From JACPYM01 sp031423495 (GTDB taxonomy: Bacteria; Acidobacteriota; Blastocatellia; RBC074), in NCBI GenBank assembly GCA_031423495.1, contig JANPFP010000270.1, positions 1 through 64,000 of the forward strand: a stretch of DNA of 64,000 bases, written 5' to 3'. Under the pieces are notes generated by a model, which had not been told where the DNA came from, did no database searches, and saw nothing but the letters and a program-made list of their open reading frames with translations. Shown one piece after another: positions 1 to 8,702 of the stretch (position 1 is its first letter; each line of letters starts with the position of its first letter). A program made the translations under genes and the position numbers.

Positions 1-15
1 TGCGCTTTCTTACTT

Positions 16-72
16 GGGGGGTTTCCGGGGGTGGGGGCCGCCCCGACGGCACCGGGGCGCCCCCCCCCCCCC
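16..72. other. G-run and C-run low-complexity stretch
   Basis: There are three close G runs (16-21, 27-31, 33-37), a G4 at 54-57 and an unbroken run of 13 C at 60-72. No gene is visible in 1-142. The runs could fold as G-quadruplexes on either strand, but the run length also makes this a place where an assembly could be wrong. Confidence 0.5.
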
Positions 73-84
73 ACTCCAAAACAA

Positions 85-124
85 AAGCCGATAACGCACA
101 GCTTGCGCGTTACCGGCTTTTTTA
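85..124. terminator. bidirectional rho-independent terminator
   Basis: An inverted repeat (AAAGCCG-TAACGC facing GCGTTA-CGGCTTT, one mismatched position each side) closes a short loop. It is flanked by A residues on the left and a T run on the right, so it can terminate on both strands. It lies 20 bp beyond the stop of the minus-strand TonB_C gene and probably ends that transcript; a plus-strand gene left of the window may share it. Confidence 0.75.
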
Positions 125-142
125 TAACTAGCAGCGTTAAAG

Positions 143-1534
143 TTATTCAGGCTTGGTGGTACGCGTACGCATAAAGGTTTGCGGACCGCCGCCCTCTTTC
201 ACCGTGTAATCGCTCGGCACTTTGAACAGGTATTGATCCGGTTCGGTGCGTAACAGGTTTGCCATTCGGACTGTCGTTTCACCGTGGAGCGGGTCGCTGT
301 GTTTGGTCAACACGGTGAGTTGAAGCTCCGGCGAGAACCAACGTTCGATGACGATTTCGATGGGCTGTTCGTTGCCGATTTGCCCGGCGGGAATGGTCTC
401 GACGATTCTTGTGCCTTCGCATTCGATGCCTTCAATCGTCTGTTTGCCGAGTTGCGTCGTTTTGGCGTCGGCGTGGTCTAACATCACGCGGTAAAAGGGG
501 AGGGCTGGCATGGCTTCGCCCATTGCCGGTATGCCAGGGGCGCTGCTGGCAGAGTTGCCGTCATCTGCCAACGTGAAGTTGAAAGCCAGCGTGCCACTCA
601 CTTTGACGGCTTGCCCGCTGATTTCCGTCGGTTTGAACTTCCACTGGCGTGCCGCTGTGACCGCCGCATCACGCAACATCGGATGCCCGCTGGCCGCTTC
701 GGCACTTGCGACTTCACCTACTTCGTTGACGGTTACGTTGACGCGCACAGGCCCAGAGACGCGCGCCGCTTTGGCATCGGCGGGATAAGCGGGCTGGGGG
801 CGGATCACGGCGCTGCCTTGCAATACGCCGCCTGACACATTGATCCTCTTGAGCGGCTCGCTGCCTTGCGCAACGGTTGTGTCAGAGGTCGTCACCATGA
901 CGTTGCTTCTTTCACCACCTCTTTGAATATCAATAGTGGAATTGCTGAAACTGACGTTGCCTCCGGCTCCGCCCATACGCATGCGCCGCGCGGTCTTGGT
1001 TTTTTCATCCAAAATGTAAGTCACGCCTTCGACTGAATCAGTGATGATTGTTGTTTTGCCCGGCAAGGCGTCGGGAGGAAGGTCAGGTAAGACCATCGGC
1101 ATGAAACTTTGTTCACGGCGCGTGCGCCCTTGTCCGTCACGAGCGACGTTTGACGAATTGCGGCGGACGATGCGGTTGCCATTCGCCAGTGTTTGCACGA
1201 ACTCGTTCACGACCTCGGCGGAATAAGGCATGCCCTTGACGACCTTGCCCGACGTGCCGACTTCGGAAGCGACGAAGCTATAACTAAACCCATCTTGCGG
1301 CGTACCAGTGCCGGTGAAAGTCATCACGCGTGGAGCCGTGCCGTCACCGATATGACCGGGAGCAGACATAATGCGGTCAAAAGTCGTACCGGCAGTGTCT
1401 ACCCAAATTTGCCGCTCGATTTTCTTTTCCTGCGGCTTATCTTGTGGACTGTTTTGCGCGAACGCCGTTGCGCCGTTGGTAGCCAGCGCCAGCGCAAAAG
1501 CGTTCGTAATAAAGCGTCGTGTCGTGTTTTTCAT
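143..1534 (-). CDS. Secreted TonB C-terminal domain protein
   Basis: A 463-residue protein with a signal peptide (residues 1-26, AFA before the likely cut). Residues about 235-322 form a TonB_C domain, with the usual YPADAKAARVSGPVRVNVTV start and a QWKFKP motif near residue 297. Residues 50-190 and 345-455 flank it. The right flank carries GIECEGTRIVETIPAGQIGN and RWFSPELQL, which I associate with an uncharacterised secreted domain of Acidobacteriota, so the TonB_C domain looks inserted between two parts of that domain. There is no N-terminal membrane anchor of the normal TonB kind, so a role in energising outer-membrane receptors is doubtful. The start is supported by a GAGG ribosome site 8 bases upstream. 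It is followed by the terminator at 85-124. Confidence 0.8.
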   Translation of the reverse strand: MKNTTRRFITNAFALALATNGATAFAQNSPQDKPQEKKIERQIWVDTAGTTFDRIMSAPGHIGDGTAPRVMTFTGTGTPQDGFSYSFVASEVGTSGKVVKGMPYSAEVVNEFVQTLANGNRIVRRNSSNVARDGQGRTRREQSFMPMVLPDLPPDALPGKTTIITDSVEGVTYILDEKTKTARRMRMGGAGGNVSFSNSTIDIQRGGERSNVMVTTSDTTVAQGSEPLKRINVSGGVLQGSAVIRPQPAYPADAKAARVSGPVRVNVTVNEVGEVASAEAASGHPMLRDAAVTAARQWKFKPTEISGQAVKVSGTLAFNFTLADDGNSASSAPGIPAMGEAMPALPFYRVMLDHADAKTTQLGKQTIEGIECEGTRIVETIPAGQIGNEQPIEIVIERWFSPELQLTVLTKHSDPLHGETTVRMANLLRTEPDQYLFKVPSDYTVKEGGGPQTFMRTRTTKPE

Positions 1535-1550
1535 AAATTACCTCGTTTGA

Positions 1551-1693
1551 TTGGTGTCAGCGCGAAGCGTGTCAGTAGCCTGACCGTAAGAGAGGGCTAC
1601 CTCGACATTGCGCCCTTTCAGCATCACCGAACGCCGTGTCGAGGTAGCCCTCTCTTACGGTCGGGCTACTGACACGCTTCGCGCTGACACCAA
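1551..1693. repeat. long inverted repeat, 57-bp arms
   Basis: Arms 1551-1607 and 1637-1693 are reverse complements over 57 bases with one mismatch; the spacer is 29 bases. It fills the gap between the TonB_C gene start and the end of the membrane protein gene at 1715. No T run follows, so it is not a simple terminator. It is the longest of the inverted doublets in this window. Confidence 0.95.
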
Positions 1694-1714
1694 TTCGTGT
1701 TGTCTAAAAAGTCA

Positions 1715-2476
1715 TCATCTCTTGTTTCGATAAGCAGCGGGTATTGATCTGCCGCTCTGGTTGTTGAAACCGTTGTTAATAAAGTTTCCGGCGGGAAACC
1801 GGTCTTGTACAAAACGGATGGCGCGCGCGCCACCGTCTTCGCCGACGAGCAGGTCGGCATTGATCGGAAATTCGAGGCGTTCGGCGTTGACGGGCAAGCC
1901 GAAATTGATGAGCGTCGAACGCGGCACTTGAACGCGCCGTAACTGCCCGCGCTCGGGCAGCGCGTTTTCATTCACCAGCGGAAAAAATTCCGTAGCGATT
2001 TCTTCTTCGCCAGATGCAGCGCCAGGTGCGATTTGTTTATTGGTCGGATTCGCTTTGGGCGTTAGCCGACGCGGTTTGCGGAACGAGGCGAATTGCTTAG
2101 GTTGCGGTTCGATGTTTTCAACCGGAGCCAGTTCGTTCAGCGGTGTTGCCAACGGCGTAGGCGAACTCGTTGCGAATTCCTGTTTTGGTACAGGTGCGAC
2201 TTCGACTGCGCGCCAATTCCACCACGCGAAGCCGACGAGCAACAACGCCGCTGCCGCCAGCGGGTAAGACCAACGAGCGAAAAGCGACGACCACGCGAAG
2301 CCGCGTGTCGAATCGGGCGCAGGCTGGGACGCTGTTAAAACTTTTTCTTCGGCGTGCTGTTGGCGAAAAGCCTTGAGCAGCGCGGCTTCCAGGCGCGGAG
2401 CGGCTTCGTGTTGCGCGTCCGTTTCAGCCAGTGCGCGCAAGGCTTCATCAAGTTGATGGTTCGGAGTTTCGTTCAT
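1715..2476 (-). CDS. Probable membrane anti-sigma factor partner of the ECF sigma
   Basis: A 253-residue protein with a charged N-terminal part (1-65), one membrane segment at about 70-87 (PLAAAALLLVGFAWW) and a Pro/Glu/Arg-rich outer part. The start codon overlaps the stop of the sigma gene (ATGA at 2473-2476), so the two are translationally coupled. Cytoplasmic N-terminus, single membrane span and position directly after an ECF sigma gene fit an anti-sigma factor. No zinc-binding HxxxCxxC motif is present, so the call rests on context and topology, not on a recognised domain. Confidence 0.65.
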   Translation of the reverse strand: MNETPNHQLDEALRALAETDAQHEAAPRLEAALLKAFRQQHAEEKVLTASQPAPDSTRGFAWSSLFARWSYPLAAAALLLVGFAWWNWRAVEVAPVPKQEFATSSPTPLATPLNELAPVENIEPQPKQFASFRKPRRLTPKANPTNKQIAPGAASGEEEIATEFFPLVNENALPERGQLRRVQVPRSTLINFGLPVNAERLEFPINADLLVGEDGGARAIRFVQDRFPAGNFINNGFNNQSGRSIPAAYRNKR

Positions 2477-3090
2477 ATCGTTTTTACCAAGCGCAGCGAC
2501 GCAAAATCTTGCGGCTCTGCTTTTGGGGATTCATGTACTGCGCGCAGCGTCTCACACAATAGAGCTTTGCCGCGATGGAGCCGTGAGCGCACCGTACCAA
2601 TCGCACAACCCAGCACGTCCGCCGTTTCGGCGTAACTCATCTCTTGCAACTCACACAGCACGACGACTTCGCGGTAATGGGGCGGCAGCGTGAGTACGGC
2701 TTGCCGCACTTTCTCAACCGTCAACTTGTGCGCAAACGCGGCGAAAGGATCAGCGCCCTGAAAAACAAAATCCATCTGATCGTCCCCATCGTTATCGCTG
2801 CTAAACGCGACCCAGCGGCGTTCGCGTTCGAGATGTTTCAATACCTGATTGCGCGCGATGCCCATCAACCACGTCGTCAATTGCGCGCGCCGCGCATCGA
2901 ACTTTTCGGCTTCGCGCATCAGCACCATAAAAACTTCCTGCGTCACGTCTTCGGCAATCGCTTCAGAGCCGCACATCCGCAATGCGAACCGATAGACGCT
3001 GGCCTGACGACGGCGATAGAGCGCGACAAAGGCTTCTTCGTCGCCCGTCTTCATTTGTTGCAGTAATTCGTAATCAGTGGTTCCGGTCAT
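2473..3090 (-). CDS. ECF-type RNA polymerase sigma factor
   Basis: A 205-residue sigma-70 family protein. Region 2 lies at about 18-88 (DVTQEVFMVL, TTWLMGIARNQVLKHLERER) and region 4 at about 125-185 (LPPHYREVVVL, AETADVLGCAIGTVRSRLHR). It directs RNA polymerase to a small regulon, usually under control of the anti-sigma factor encoded next to it. I start it at the ATG at 3090: the open frame continues upstream to 3732, but that part crosses an inverted repeat and the oppositely oriented lipoprotein gene and has no sigma homology. Its stop overlaps the start of the downstream membrane protein. Confidence 0.9.
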   Translation of the reverse strand: MTGTTDYELLQQMKTGDEEAFVALYRRRQASVYRFALRMCGSEAIAEDVTQEVFMVLMREAEKFDARRAQLTTWLMGIARNQVLKHLERERRWVAFSSDNDGDDQMDFVFQGADPFAAFAHKLTVEKVRQAVLTLPPHYREVVVLCELQEMSYAETADVLGCAIGTVRSRLHRGKALLCETLRAVHESPKAEPQDFASLRLVKTI

Positions 3091-3195
3091 GCTCAATCGC
3101 CGTAATGTCGTTTTGAGTGGCGCAGTATAACCGCCGCGCCAGCGGGTTGTCGGTGTTGATTCCGGCGAGGGCGGCAAAAGGTTCCTGAAAAAAAC

Positions 3196-3286
3196 GTACC
3201 GTAACCTTTCCAGGTTGCGGAGGCTTTCACTGAAATACGAATGGGCTAAAACCGGAAGCCTCCGCAACCTGGAAAGGTTGCGGTAC
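3196..3286. repeat. inverted repeat, 31-bp arms (AACCTTTCCAGGTTGC family)
   Basis: Arms 3196-3226 and 3256-3286 are reverse complements over 31 bases with one mismatch; the spacer is 29 bases. The core AACCTTTCCAGGTTGC occurs again in the doublet at 27791-27877, so this is a dispersed family. It lies between the divergent sigma factor and lipoprotein genes. Confidence 0.95.
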
Positions 3287-3348
3287 AACGCCTGCGGCAT
3301 TAGCATCGCCCGCGTCGAGCAATACGATTTCCAACTGAAAGAATCCAT

Positions 3349-4623
3349 ATGCAAAAAACGTTTTGGCAAAAGACGTACGCCATCGCTTTCATCGCGCTCG
3401 CCTTGAGTGCCTGCTCCGTCACCAAAGCGCCCGTTGACCCGGTAGGCACGTGGCGCGGTACGGTTAAAAACCCGTCGGGCGAACTCGTAGCAATTGCGTT
3501 TGAAATTAAACGCGATGGCGAAAACCTCAGTGCCGAACTCATCAACGACACTGAACGGCTGGCGGCTTCGAGCGTAAGTCTGGCCGGTGATGTGTTGAAA
3601 GTTCGTTATGACTTTTATGACGGCACGCTCGAAGCCCGCATCGCAGGCGATGAACTCACCGGCAACTTCACGCGGCAATGGTCGAAGCAAACGCTCGTCC
3701 GCGAAGTGAAAGCGAAACGCAACGTCGCGCAACCTGCGTCATCGAACAGCGAATCCGATTTAACCGGCGACTGGATTCTTAAAGTAGGCACAGGTGAAAA
3801 CCAGCGACTGTGGCGCGCATCGTTTCAAACCGGAGGTCAAACCGGAGGTCAAACCAAAGGCCAGACGGCGACGGGCACGATCATTCCGGTGTCGGGCGAT
3901 TGGGGACAGTTGAGCGGCGAATGGACGAACGGCACGCTGACGTTGAATCGGTTCGACGGCATCAATTCGCGCGTCGTACGTTTGAAAGCGCAACCCGATG
4001 GCACGCTCGTCGGCGAACTGGATTTAGGTTTGTTCGATCCGAAACGTCCGGTGATGGCTGAACGCATCAGCGAAAAAAATAAAGCGATAGTTGCAAGCAT
4101 GCCTGACCCGAAAACGCATACGCGGATGAAAAATCCGAACGAGCCGTTTCGCTTCAGCGGTATTGATTTGAACGGACAGCCCGTGGCGTGGAATGACGCG
4201 CGTTTCAAAAACAAACCCGTAGTCGTTTCAATCACCGGCAGTTGGTGTCCGAACTGCCACGAAGAGACGCCTTACCTGCAAACGCTTTACGAAAAATATA
4301 AAGCACAAGGTTTAACAGTCGTCGCGTTGGCGTTTGAATACACCGGCGAACAGGCGCGCGATATGGCGCAGGTCAAAATTTTCGCCGCGCGACACAGCGT
4401 TCAATACGCGATGCTGTGGGCGGGTTCGACCGACGACGCGAACGCCAAACTCGATCAACTGATAAATTTTGGAGCGTATCCGACGACGGTTTATATCGGA
4501 CGAGACGGACTGGTGAAACACATTCACACCGGTTTTGAAGGTCGCGCAACGGGTGCGCGCTTCACGGTGTTGAAGGCGGAAGTCGAAACGCAGATTCAAC
4601 AATTGCTCAAAGGCGACTCGTAG
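3349..4623 (+). CDS. TlpA-like thioredoxin-fold lipoprotein
   Basis: A 424-residue lipoprotein: the signal peptide ends in LSAC with the lipid-bearing Cys at 22. Residues 30-250 look like two beta-rich repeats, each opening with a GTWRGTV or GDWILKV motif. The C-terminal part (about 265-420) is an AhpC/TSA-Redoxin thioredoxin fold with active site SWCPNC (Cys300, Cys303) and a cis-Pro motif AYPTTVYIG. It probably keeps thiols of envelope proteins reduced or moves disulfides outside the inner membrane. A 12-bp unit is repeated at 3829-3864 and encodes a TGGQ-TGGQ-TKGQ linker between the beta-rich and thioredoxin parts. No clear ribosome site precedes the ATG. Confidence 0.85.
   Translation: MQKTFWQKTYAIAFIALALSACSVTKAPVDPVGTWRGTVKNPSGELVAIAFEIKRDGENLSAELINDTERLAASSVSLAGDVLKVRYDFYDGTLEARIAGDELTGNFTRQWSKQTLVREVKAKRNVAQPASSNSESDLTGDWILKVGTGENQRLWRASFQTGGQTGGQTKGQTATGTIIPVSGDWGQLSGEWTNGTLTLNRFDGINSRVVRLKAQPDGTLVGELDLGLFDPKRPVMAERISEKNKAIVASMPDPKTHTRMKNPNEPFRFSGIDLNGQPVAWNDARFKNKPVVVSITGSWCPNCHEETPYLQTLYEKYKAQGLTVVALAFEYTGEQARDMAQVKIFAARHSVQYAMLWAGSTDDANAKLDQLINFGAYPTTVYIGRDGLVKHIHTGFEGRATGARFTVLKAEVETQIQQLLKGDS
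3829..3864 (+). repeat. in-frame 12-bp tandem repeat in a lipoprotein gene
   Basis: Two identical 12-bp units (ACCGGAGGTCAA at 3829 and 3841) and a third degenerate one encode the TGGQ/TGGQ/TKGQ linker. Such a repeat could change in copy number without breaking the frame. Confidence 0.85.
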
Positions 4624-4627
4624 TTTC

Positions 4628-4719
4628 TGTAGGGTAGGTTCCCAACCTGCCCTACGATAATGAAACCGCTGATTCAGTTGACGGAAGGCGAGTAGGGCAG
4701 GTTGGGAACCTACCCTACA
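4628..4719. repeat. inverted repeat, 28-bp arms (GTAGGGYAGGTT family)
   Basis: Arms 4628-4655 and 4692-4719 are perfect reverse complements over 28 bases; the spacer is 36 bases. Each arm is itself nearly palindromic (GTAGGGTAGGTT, three bases, AACCTGCCCTAC), so either single hairpins or one long cruciform can form. Relatives lie at 33723-33795 and inside lpxK at 63211-63237. Confidence 0.95.
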
Positions 4720-4738
4720 CTTTTCTACGGAGATTGTT

Positions 4739-6103
4739 ATGTCACAACACAAACTTAATCGTCGCAGTTTCATTCAAAAGTCTGCTGCTACCACGGCAGG
4801 CGCAGGACTATTGCTCAACGCAAACACAGCAGCGGCGATTAGCCCAACGAGCAACTTGGCTGACAGTCCGAACGGACGCATCACCGTTGGATTCATCGGC
4901 ACAGGCGCGCGCGCGCAAGACGTGATGAACGATATGTTGTCGCTGCCGGGCTTTGAGGTCGTAGCCTTCACCGACGCCTATCAAGGCCGTCTCGAACGTG
5001 CGGGCGAACGCACCAAAGGCCGCGCGAAAGCCTTTCGCAACATAGACGAATTGCTCGCCGCGCCCGACATTGATGCGGTGTATATCGGTACGCCCGATCA
5101 CTGGCACAAGAACCACGCCATCGCGGCGGCGAACGCAGGCAAGGATATTTACATCGAAAAACCGCTGTCTTACACCGTTGACGAAGGCCTCGAAATCGCC
5201 GCTGCGGTTGAGAAAAACAAACGCATCCTGCAAGTCGGTAGCCAATCCATCAGCACGCCGATACAACAGAAAGCCCGCGAAATCATCGCGTCAGGCAAGC
5301 TCGGACAGATCACGCAAATTCGGGCGATGAACAATCGCAACGGAGCCAGCGGCGCGTGGCTCTATCCGATTCCGCCCGATGCGAATAAGCAAACCGTCAA
5401 TTGGGACATGTTTCAAGGCCCTGCGCCGAAGCGCGATTTCAGTCTCGAACGATTCTTTCGCTGGCGTTGTTACAACGATTATTCGGGCGGGATGGCGACT
5501 GATTTGTTCGTACATATCATGACGACGATTCATTATGTGATGAATGCGCAAGCGCCTGAGATGGTCGTCGCGACGGGCTCGCTCTATCGCTGGAAAGGTA
5601 CGCACGAAGTGCCCGATACGCTCGATGCGCTGTTGCAATATCCCGAAGGCTTCACGGTGAATTTGAGCGGTACGTTTAACAGCGGCGCGGCTGGCGAACG
5701 CGGCATACAAATTTTGGGCACGAAAGGCGCGCTTACGATTGGACGCGACTTGACCTTCACGCCTGATCGCACCGTCGAAAGCAACGGCTGGATCGTGATG
5801 TCGTGGCCGAGCGCACTGGAAAAAGGTTATTACCAAGACCCGAAAGTCATTGTGTCAGAACGTCCTGATTCATTAGGCGCGGCGGTGCATGAAGCGGGCG
5901 ATGAACGCTGGATCGGCCAGGGCGCAGACGCCAACGTCTTGCACCTCGAAGCCTTTCAACGCGCCGTACGCGAACGCAAACAACCAGTCGAAGACGTATG
6001 GTTCGGCCATCGTGCGGCTTCGGTCGCGCATATGATTAACCAGTCGGCGCGCGAGAAACGTGCGTTGTATTGGGATCGTTCGCGCGACCGGCTCAAGGCC
6101 TAA
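4739..6103 (+). CDS. Tat-exported Gfo/Idh/MocA family oxidoreductase
   Basis: A 454-residue protein with a twin-arginine signal (NRRSFIQK, Arg8-Arg9) ending near residue 34. The Rossmann fold begins at about 48 with VGFIGTGARAQ; the family's EKP motif (Glu140-Lys141-Pro142, the Lys being the usual catalytic residue) follows, then the C-terminal substrate-binding domain. The family uses tightly bound NAD(P) on sugars or other polyols. Tat export allows folding with the cofactor before transport. A GGAG ribosome site lies 8 bases before the ATG. The substrate cannot be told from sequence. The histidine kinase gene follows after 15 bp. Confidence 0.9.
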   Translation: MSQHKLNRRSFIQKSAATTAGAGLLLNANTAAAISPTSNLADSPNGRITVGFIGTGARAQDVMNDMLSLPGFEVVAFTDAYQGRLERAGERTKGRAKAFRNIDELLAAPDIDAVYIGTPDHWHKNHAIAAANAGKDIYIEKPLSYTVDEGLEIAAAVEKNKRILQVGSQSISTPIQQKAREIIASGKLGQITQIRAMNNRNGASGAWLYPIPPDANKQTVNWDMFQGPAPKRDFSLERFFRWRCYNDYSGGMATDLFVHIMTTIHYVMNAQAPEMVVATGSLYRWKGTHEVPDTLDALLQYPEGFTVNLSGTFNSGAAGERGIQILGTKGALTIGRDLTFTPDRTVESNGWIVMSWPSALEKGYYQDPKVIVSERPDSLGAAVHEAGDERWIGQGADANVLHLEAFQRAVRERKQPVEDVWFGHRAASVAHMINQSAREKRALYWDRSRDRLKA

Positions 6104-6118
6104 CGGGGAGGCAGTAGC

Positions 6119-8002
6119 GTGGGAAATCACTCAGCAAACAATCATACCGCGGACGAGTTGCAAGCCTTGCGGATTTCAGAAGAACGCTATCGGCACATCT
6201 CGCGGCTGGCGTCTGATTACGCTTATATCTATCGCGTGGCTTACGACCTGACGATGGAAGTGGAATGGGTCAGCGATGCGTTCATGAAAATGACGGGCTT
6301 CGCTTCGGTCGAAGAAGTGCTATCCGTCGGCGGTTGGCGCGTACTGATTCACCCTGACGACTTGTCGTCGTTGCTGACTTATCGGGAACGTTTGCTAGCG
6401 GGTGAAACGGTCGAGAGCGATTATCGTGTGCTGGCGAAAAACGGCGAAGCGCATTGGGTTCATAACATCGAACAACAAATCGGCGGCCCCAACGGCAAAT
6501 ATCTTTCGCGCGTAGCGGGGGCTTCGCACGAAATCACCGCGCGCAAACTGGCCGAAGATTCGCTGCGCGAAAAAGAAGAGCGGCTGCGCATGGCGTTGGA
6601 TGCCGCGCATATGTCCAGTTGGGAATGGACGCCCTCAGACGATGGAATAGTCGCAGCCCCAATGTTTCTCGAAATGTTGCAAGGACGGCCCGCAACGCGC
6701 GAATCCTTTTTGCAACTGGTTCATCCAGATGACCGCGAGGTGGTGCGTGACGCGAAAGACCGCGCAGTACACGAAGGGACAGAATACGAACAGGAGTTTC
6801 GTTTGATGGTGGGTGACGGGCGCGTCATTTGGTTGTCTTCAACCGCGCGGCCTTTTTACGACGAGCAGGGGCAGTGCGACCGGCTGATTGGCGTAGTGCA
6901 GGAAATCACCGAACGCAAACAAGCCGAAGCGGCTTTGTCTGAACAACAAGCGCGCTTGCGGCTGGCGTTAGAAGCCGCCGAAATGTCTGCGTGGGAATGG
7001 CGACTGGCTGATGACACGATTGTTACCGACACCAACCATTTGCATCTGATGGGTGCGCAACCGGCTACGCGGTCATCGTTTCAGGCGCTCTTGCATGCCG
7101 AAGACCGAGAACGGGTCAAGCGTGACGGAGATCAGGCCATCGCCACCCGTTCTGACTTTTCTGGCGAATTCAGGGTAAGCGAATCGCGCGGGGAAGTGCG
7201 TTGGTTTTTCAGCCACGGGCGTCCGTTACCCAACGCCCTTGGCGAAGTCGAACGCTTGATCGGCGTCACTTACGAAATCACTGAGCGCAAAAAGACTGAA
7301 GAAATGTTGCGCGAAGGCCGCGACCAATTGCGTACGTTGTCGCGCCGTTTGATGGATGCGCAGGAAACCGAGCGCCGCCGCATCGCCCGCGAGTTACACG
7401 ATGAAACAGGTCAGGCGCTCACGGCGGTGAAACTCAACTTGCAAAGCCTCAAACGCCATTCGGGCGACTTGCAACTAGGCGCACGTTTAGAAGAAAGCAT
7501 CAAGATTGTCGAAGAATCGCTCAACAGTATCCGCAACATCTCGCACGAATTGCGTCCTTCGATTTTGGACGATCTCGGACTGGTCGCGGCCTTGCGCTGG
7601 TATGTTGATCGTCAGTCGCAACGCGCTGAATTCACGCCGCATTTTCACGCCGATGTGATCGAAGAGCGTTTGCCGACCGAAATCGAAACCGCCTGCTTTC
7701 GCATCGTGCAGGAAGCCCTGACCAACATCATTCGTCACGCCGCCGCCCGCAACATTTGGGTTGAGTTGTTGCAAACACCGCATGAGTTTCGCTTATTAGT
7801 GCGGGACGACGGCATCGGCTTTAACGTAAAAGCCGCGCGCGATTTTGCCGCGCAAGGCCACAGCCTGGGCATTCTCGGCATGCAGGAACGAGCGCAATTG
7901 GCGGGCGGCCAGTTCGAATTGAAATCAGGTAAACGCGGCGGCGCAGAGGTCAGGGTGCGATTCGCTCACACAGCGAATCTGCGCTCCCAGACCGCGAGAT
8001 AA
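6119..8002 (+). CDS. Three-PAS sensor histidine kinase (NarL/DegS type)
   Basis: A 627-residue cytoplasmic kinase without membrane segments. Three PAS/PAC units occupy about 20-145, 150-270 and 280-400, each closing with a GxxxEITERK-like linker. A HisKA_3 domain follows with phospho-acceptor His427 in RRRIARELHDETGQAL, then a HATPase_c domain (N box near EALTNIIRHA at about 531, G1 box DDGIGF near 563, G2 LGILGMQER). The start is GTG at 6119, chosen for the GGGGAGG ribosome site 7 bases before it. The LuxR-type regulator 46 bp downstream is its likely partner. The second and third PAS units resemble each other (LRMALDAAHMSSWEW versus LRLALEAAEMSAWEW), pointing to internal duplication. Confidence 0.92.
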   Translation: MGNHSANNHTADELQALRISEERYRHISRLASDYAYIYRVAYDLTMEVEWVSDAFMKMTGFASVEEVLSVGGWRVLIHPDDLSSLLTYRERLLAGETVESDYRVLAKNGEAHWVHNIEQQIGGPNGKYLSRVAGASHEITARKLAEDSLREKEERLRMALDAAHMSSWEWTPSDDGIVAAPMFLEMLQGRPATRESFLQLVHPDDREVVRDAKDRAVHEGTEYEQEFRLMVGDGRVIWLSSTARPFYDEQGQCDRLIGVVQEITERKQAEAALSEQQARLRLALEAAEMSAWEWRLADDTIVTDTNHLHLMGAQPATRSSFQALLHAEDRERVKRDGDQAIATRSDFSGEFRVSESRGEVRWFFSHGRPLPNALGEVERLIGVTYEITERKKTEEMLREGRDQLRTLSRRLMDAQETERRRIARELHDETGQALTAVKLNLQSLKRHSGDLQLGARLEESIKIVEESLNSIRNISHELRPSILDDLGLVAALRWYVDRQSQRAEFTPHFHADVIEERLPTEIETACFRIVQEALTNIIRHAAARNIWVELLQTPHEFRLLVRDDGIGFNVKAARDFAAQGHSLGILGMQERAQLAGGQFELKSGKRGGAEVRVRFAHTANLRSQTAR

Positions 8003-8048
8003 AAGGACGGAACTTACGGCTCCCCCCTCGTAAGCAGGTGAAATTCTC

Positions 8049-8702
8049 ATGAAGCCCATTCGTATCGTGATCGCAGACGATCACAATCTGGTACGCGCCG
8101 GTCTGGTGGCGCTGCTTAACAGCATTGACGGCGTCACCGTCGTCGCTCAAGCCGGTGACGGACGCGAAGCCCTCGAAACCATCGAACGCGTACGCCCCGA
8201 CATCGCCTTGCTCGACATTGCCATGCCGCGCTTAAACGGCATGGAAGTCGCGGCGCGCGTCGCCAAAGACATTCCCGGTGTGCGCGTGCTGATGCTTTCG
8301 ACTTACGTCAACGAGGAATACGTCTTGCGAGCTTTGCGCGCCGGAGCCGCCGGTTATCTGATCAAAGGCGCTGATACGCCCGAACTCGAAATCGCGTTGC
8401 GTGCCTTGATGCGCGGCGAAAGCTATCTTAGCCCCGCCGTCTCGAAACACTTGATTTCTGATTACGCCAAACGTATTGGCGGTGAAGCCGGCAAACTCGA
8501 ATTGCTCACCGCACGGCAACGTGAAATTTTGCAATTGATCGCCGAAGGCCATTCGACCCGCGACATCGCGCTGCAACTCAAGATCAGCGTAAAAACCGTA
8601 GAAACCCACCGCGCCGTGGTGATGGAACGCCTAGACATTCACGACGTACCCGGCCTGGTGCGTTTCGCCGTTCGCGCGGGCGTGGTTCCTGCCGAAGGGT
8701 GA
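8049..8702 (+). CDS. NarL/FixJ family response regulator
   Basis: A 217-residue regulator. The receiver domain (about 4-120) has the acidic pocket ADDH, phosphorylation site Asp56 in LLDIAMP, and the conserved Lys in GYLIKGA. The LuxR-type helix-turn-helix is at about 150-210 (LTARQREILQLIAEG, STRDIALQLKISVKTVETH). It should be phosphorylated by the kinase encoded just upstream and act as a DNA-binding transcription factor. Its targets are unknown; the inverted repeats at 8823-8933 downstream are possible operators, but that is a guess. Confidence 0.93.
   Translation: MKPIRIVIADDHNLVRAGLVALLNSIDGVTVVAQAGDGREALETIERVRPDIALLDIAMPRLNGMEVAARVAKDIPGVRVLMLSTYVNEEYVLRALRAGAAGYLIKGADTPELEIALRALMRGESYLSPAVSKHLISDYAKRIGGEAGKLELLTARQREILQLIAEGHSTRDIALQLKISVKTVETHRAVVMERLDIHDVPGLVRFAVRAGVVPAEG

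Noticed and set aside
3091..3732. Upstream extension of the ECF sigma reading frame to 419 residues
   Set aside because: It crosses an inverted repeat and lies opposite the lipoprotein gene; the sigma domain begins only at the ATG at 3090.
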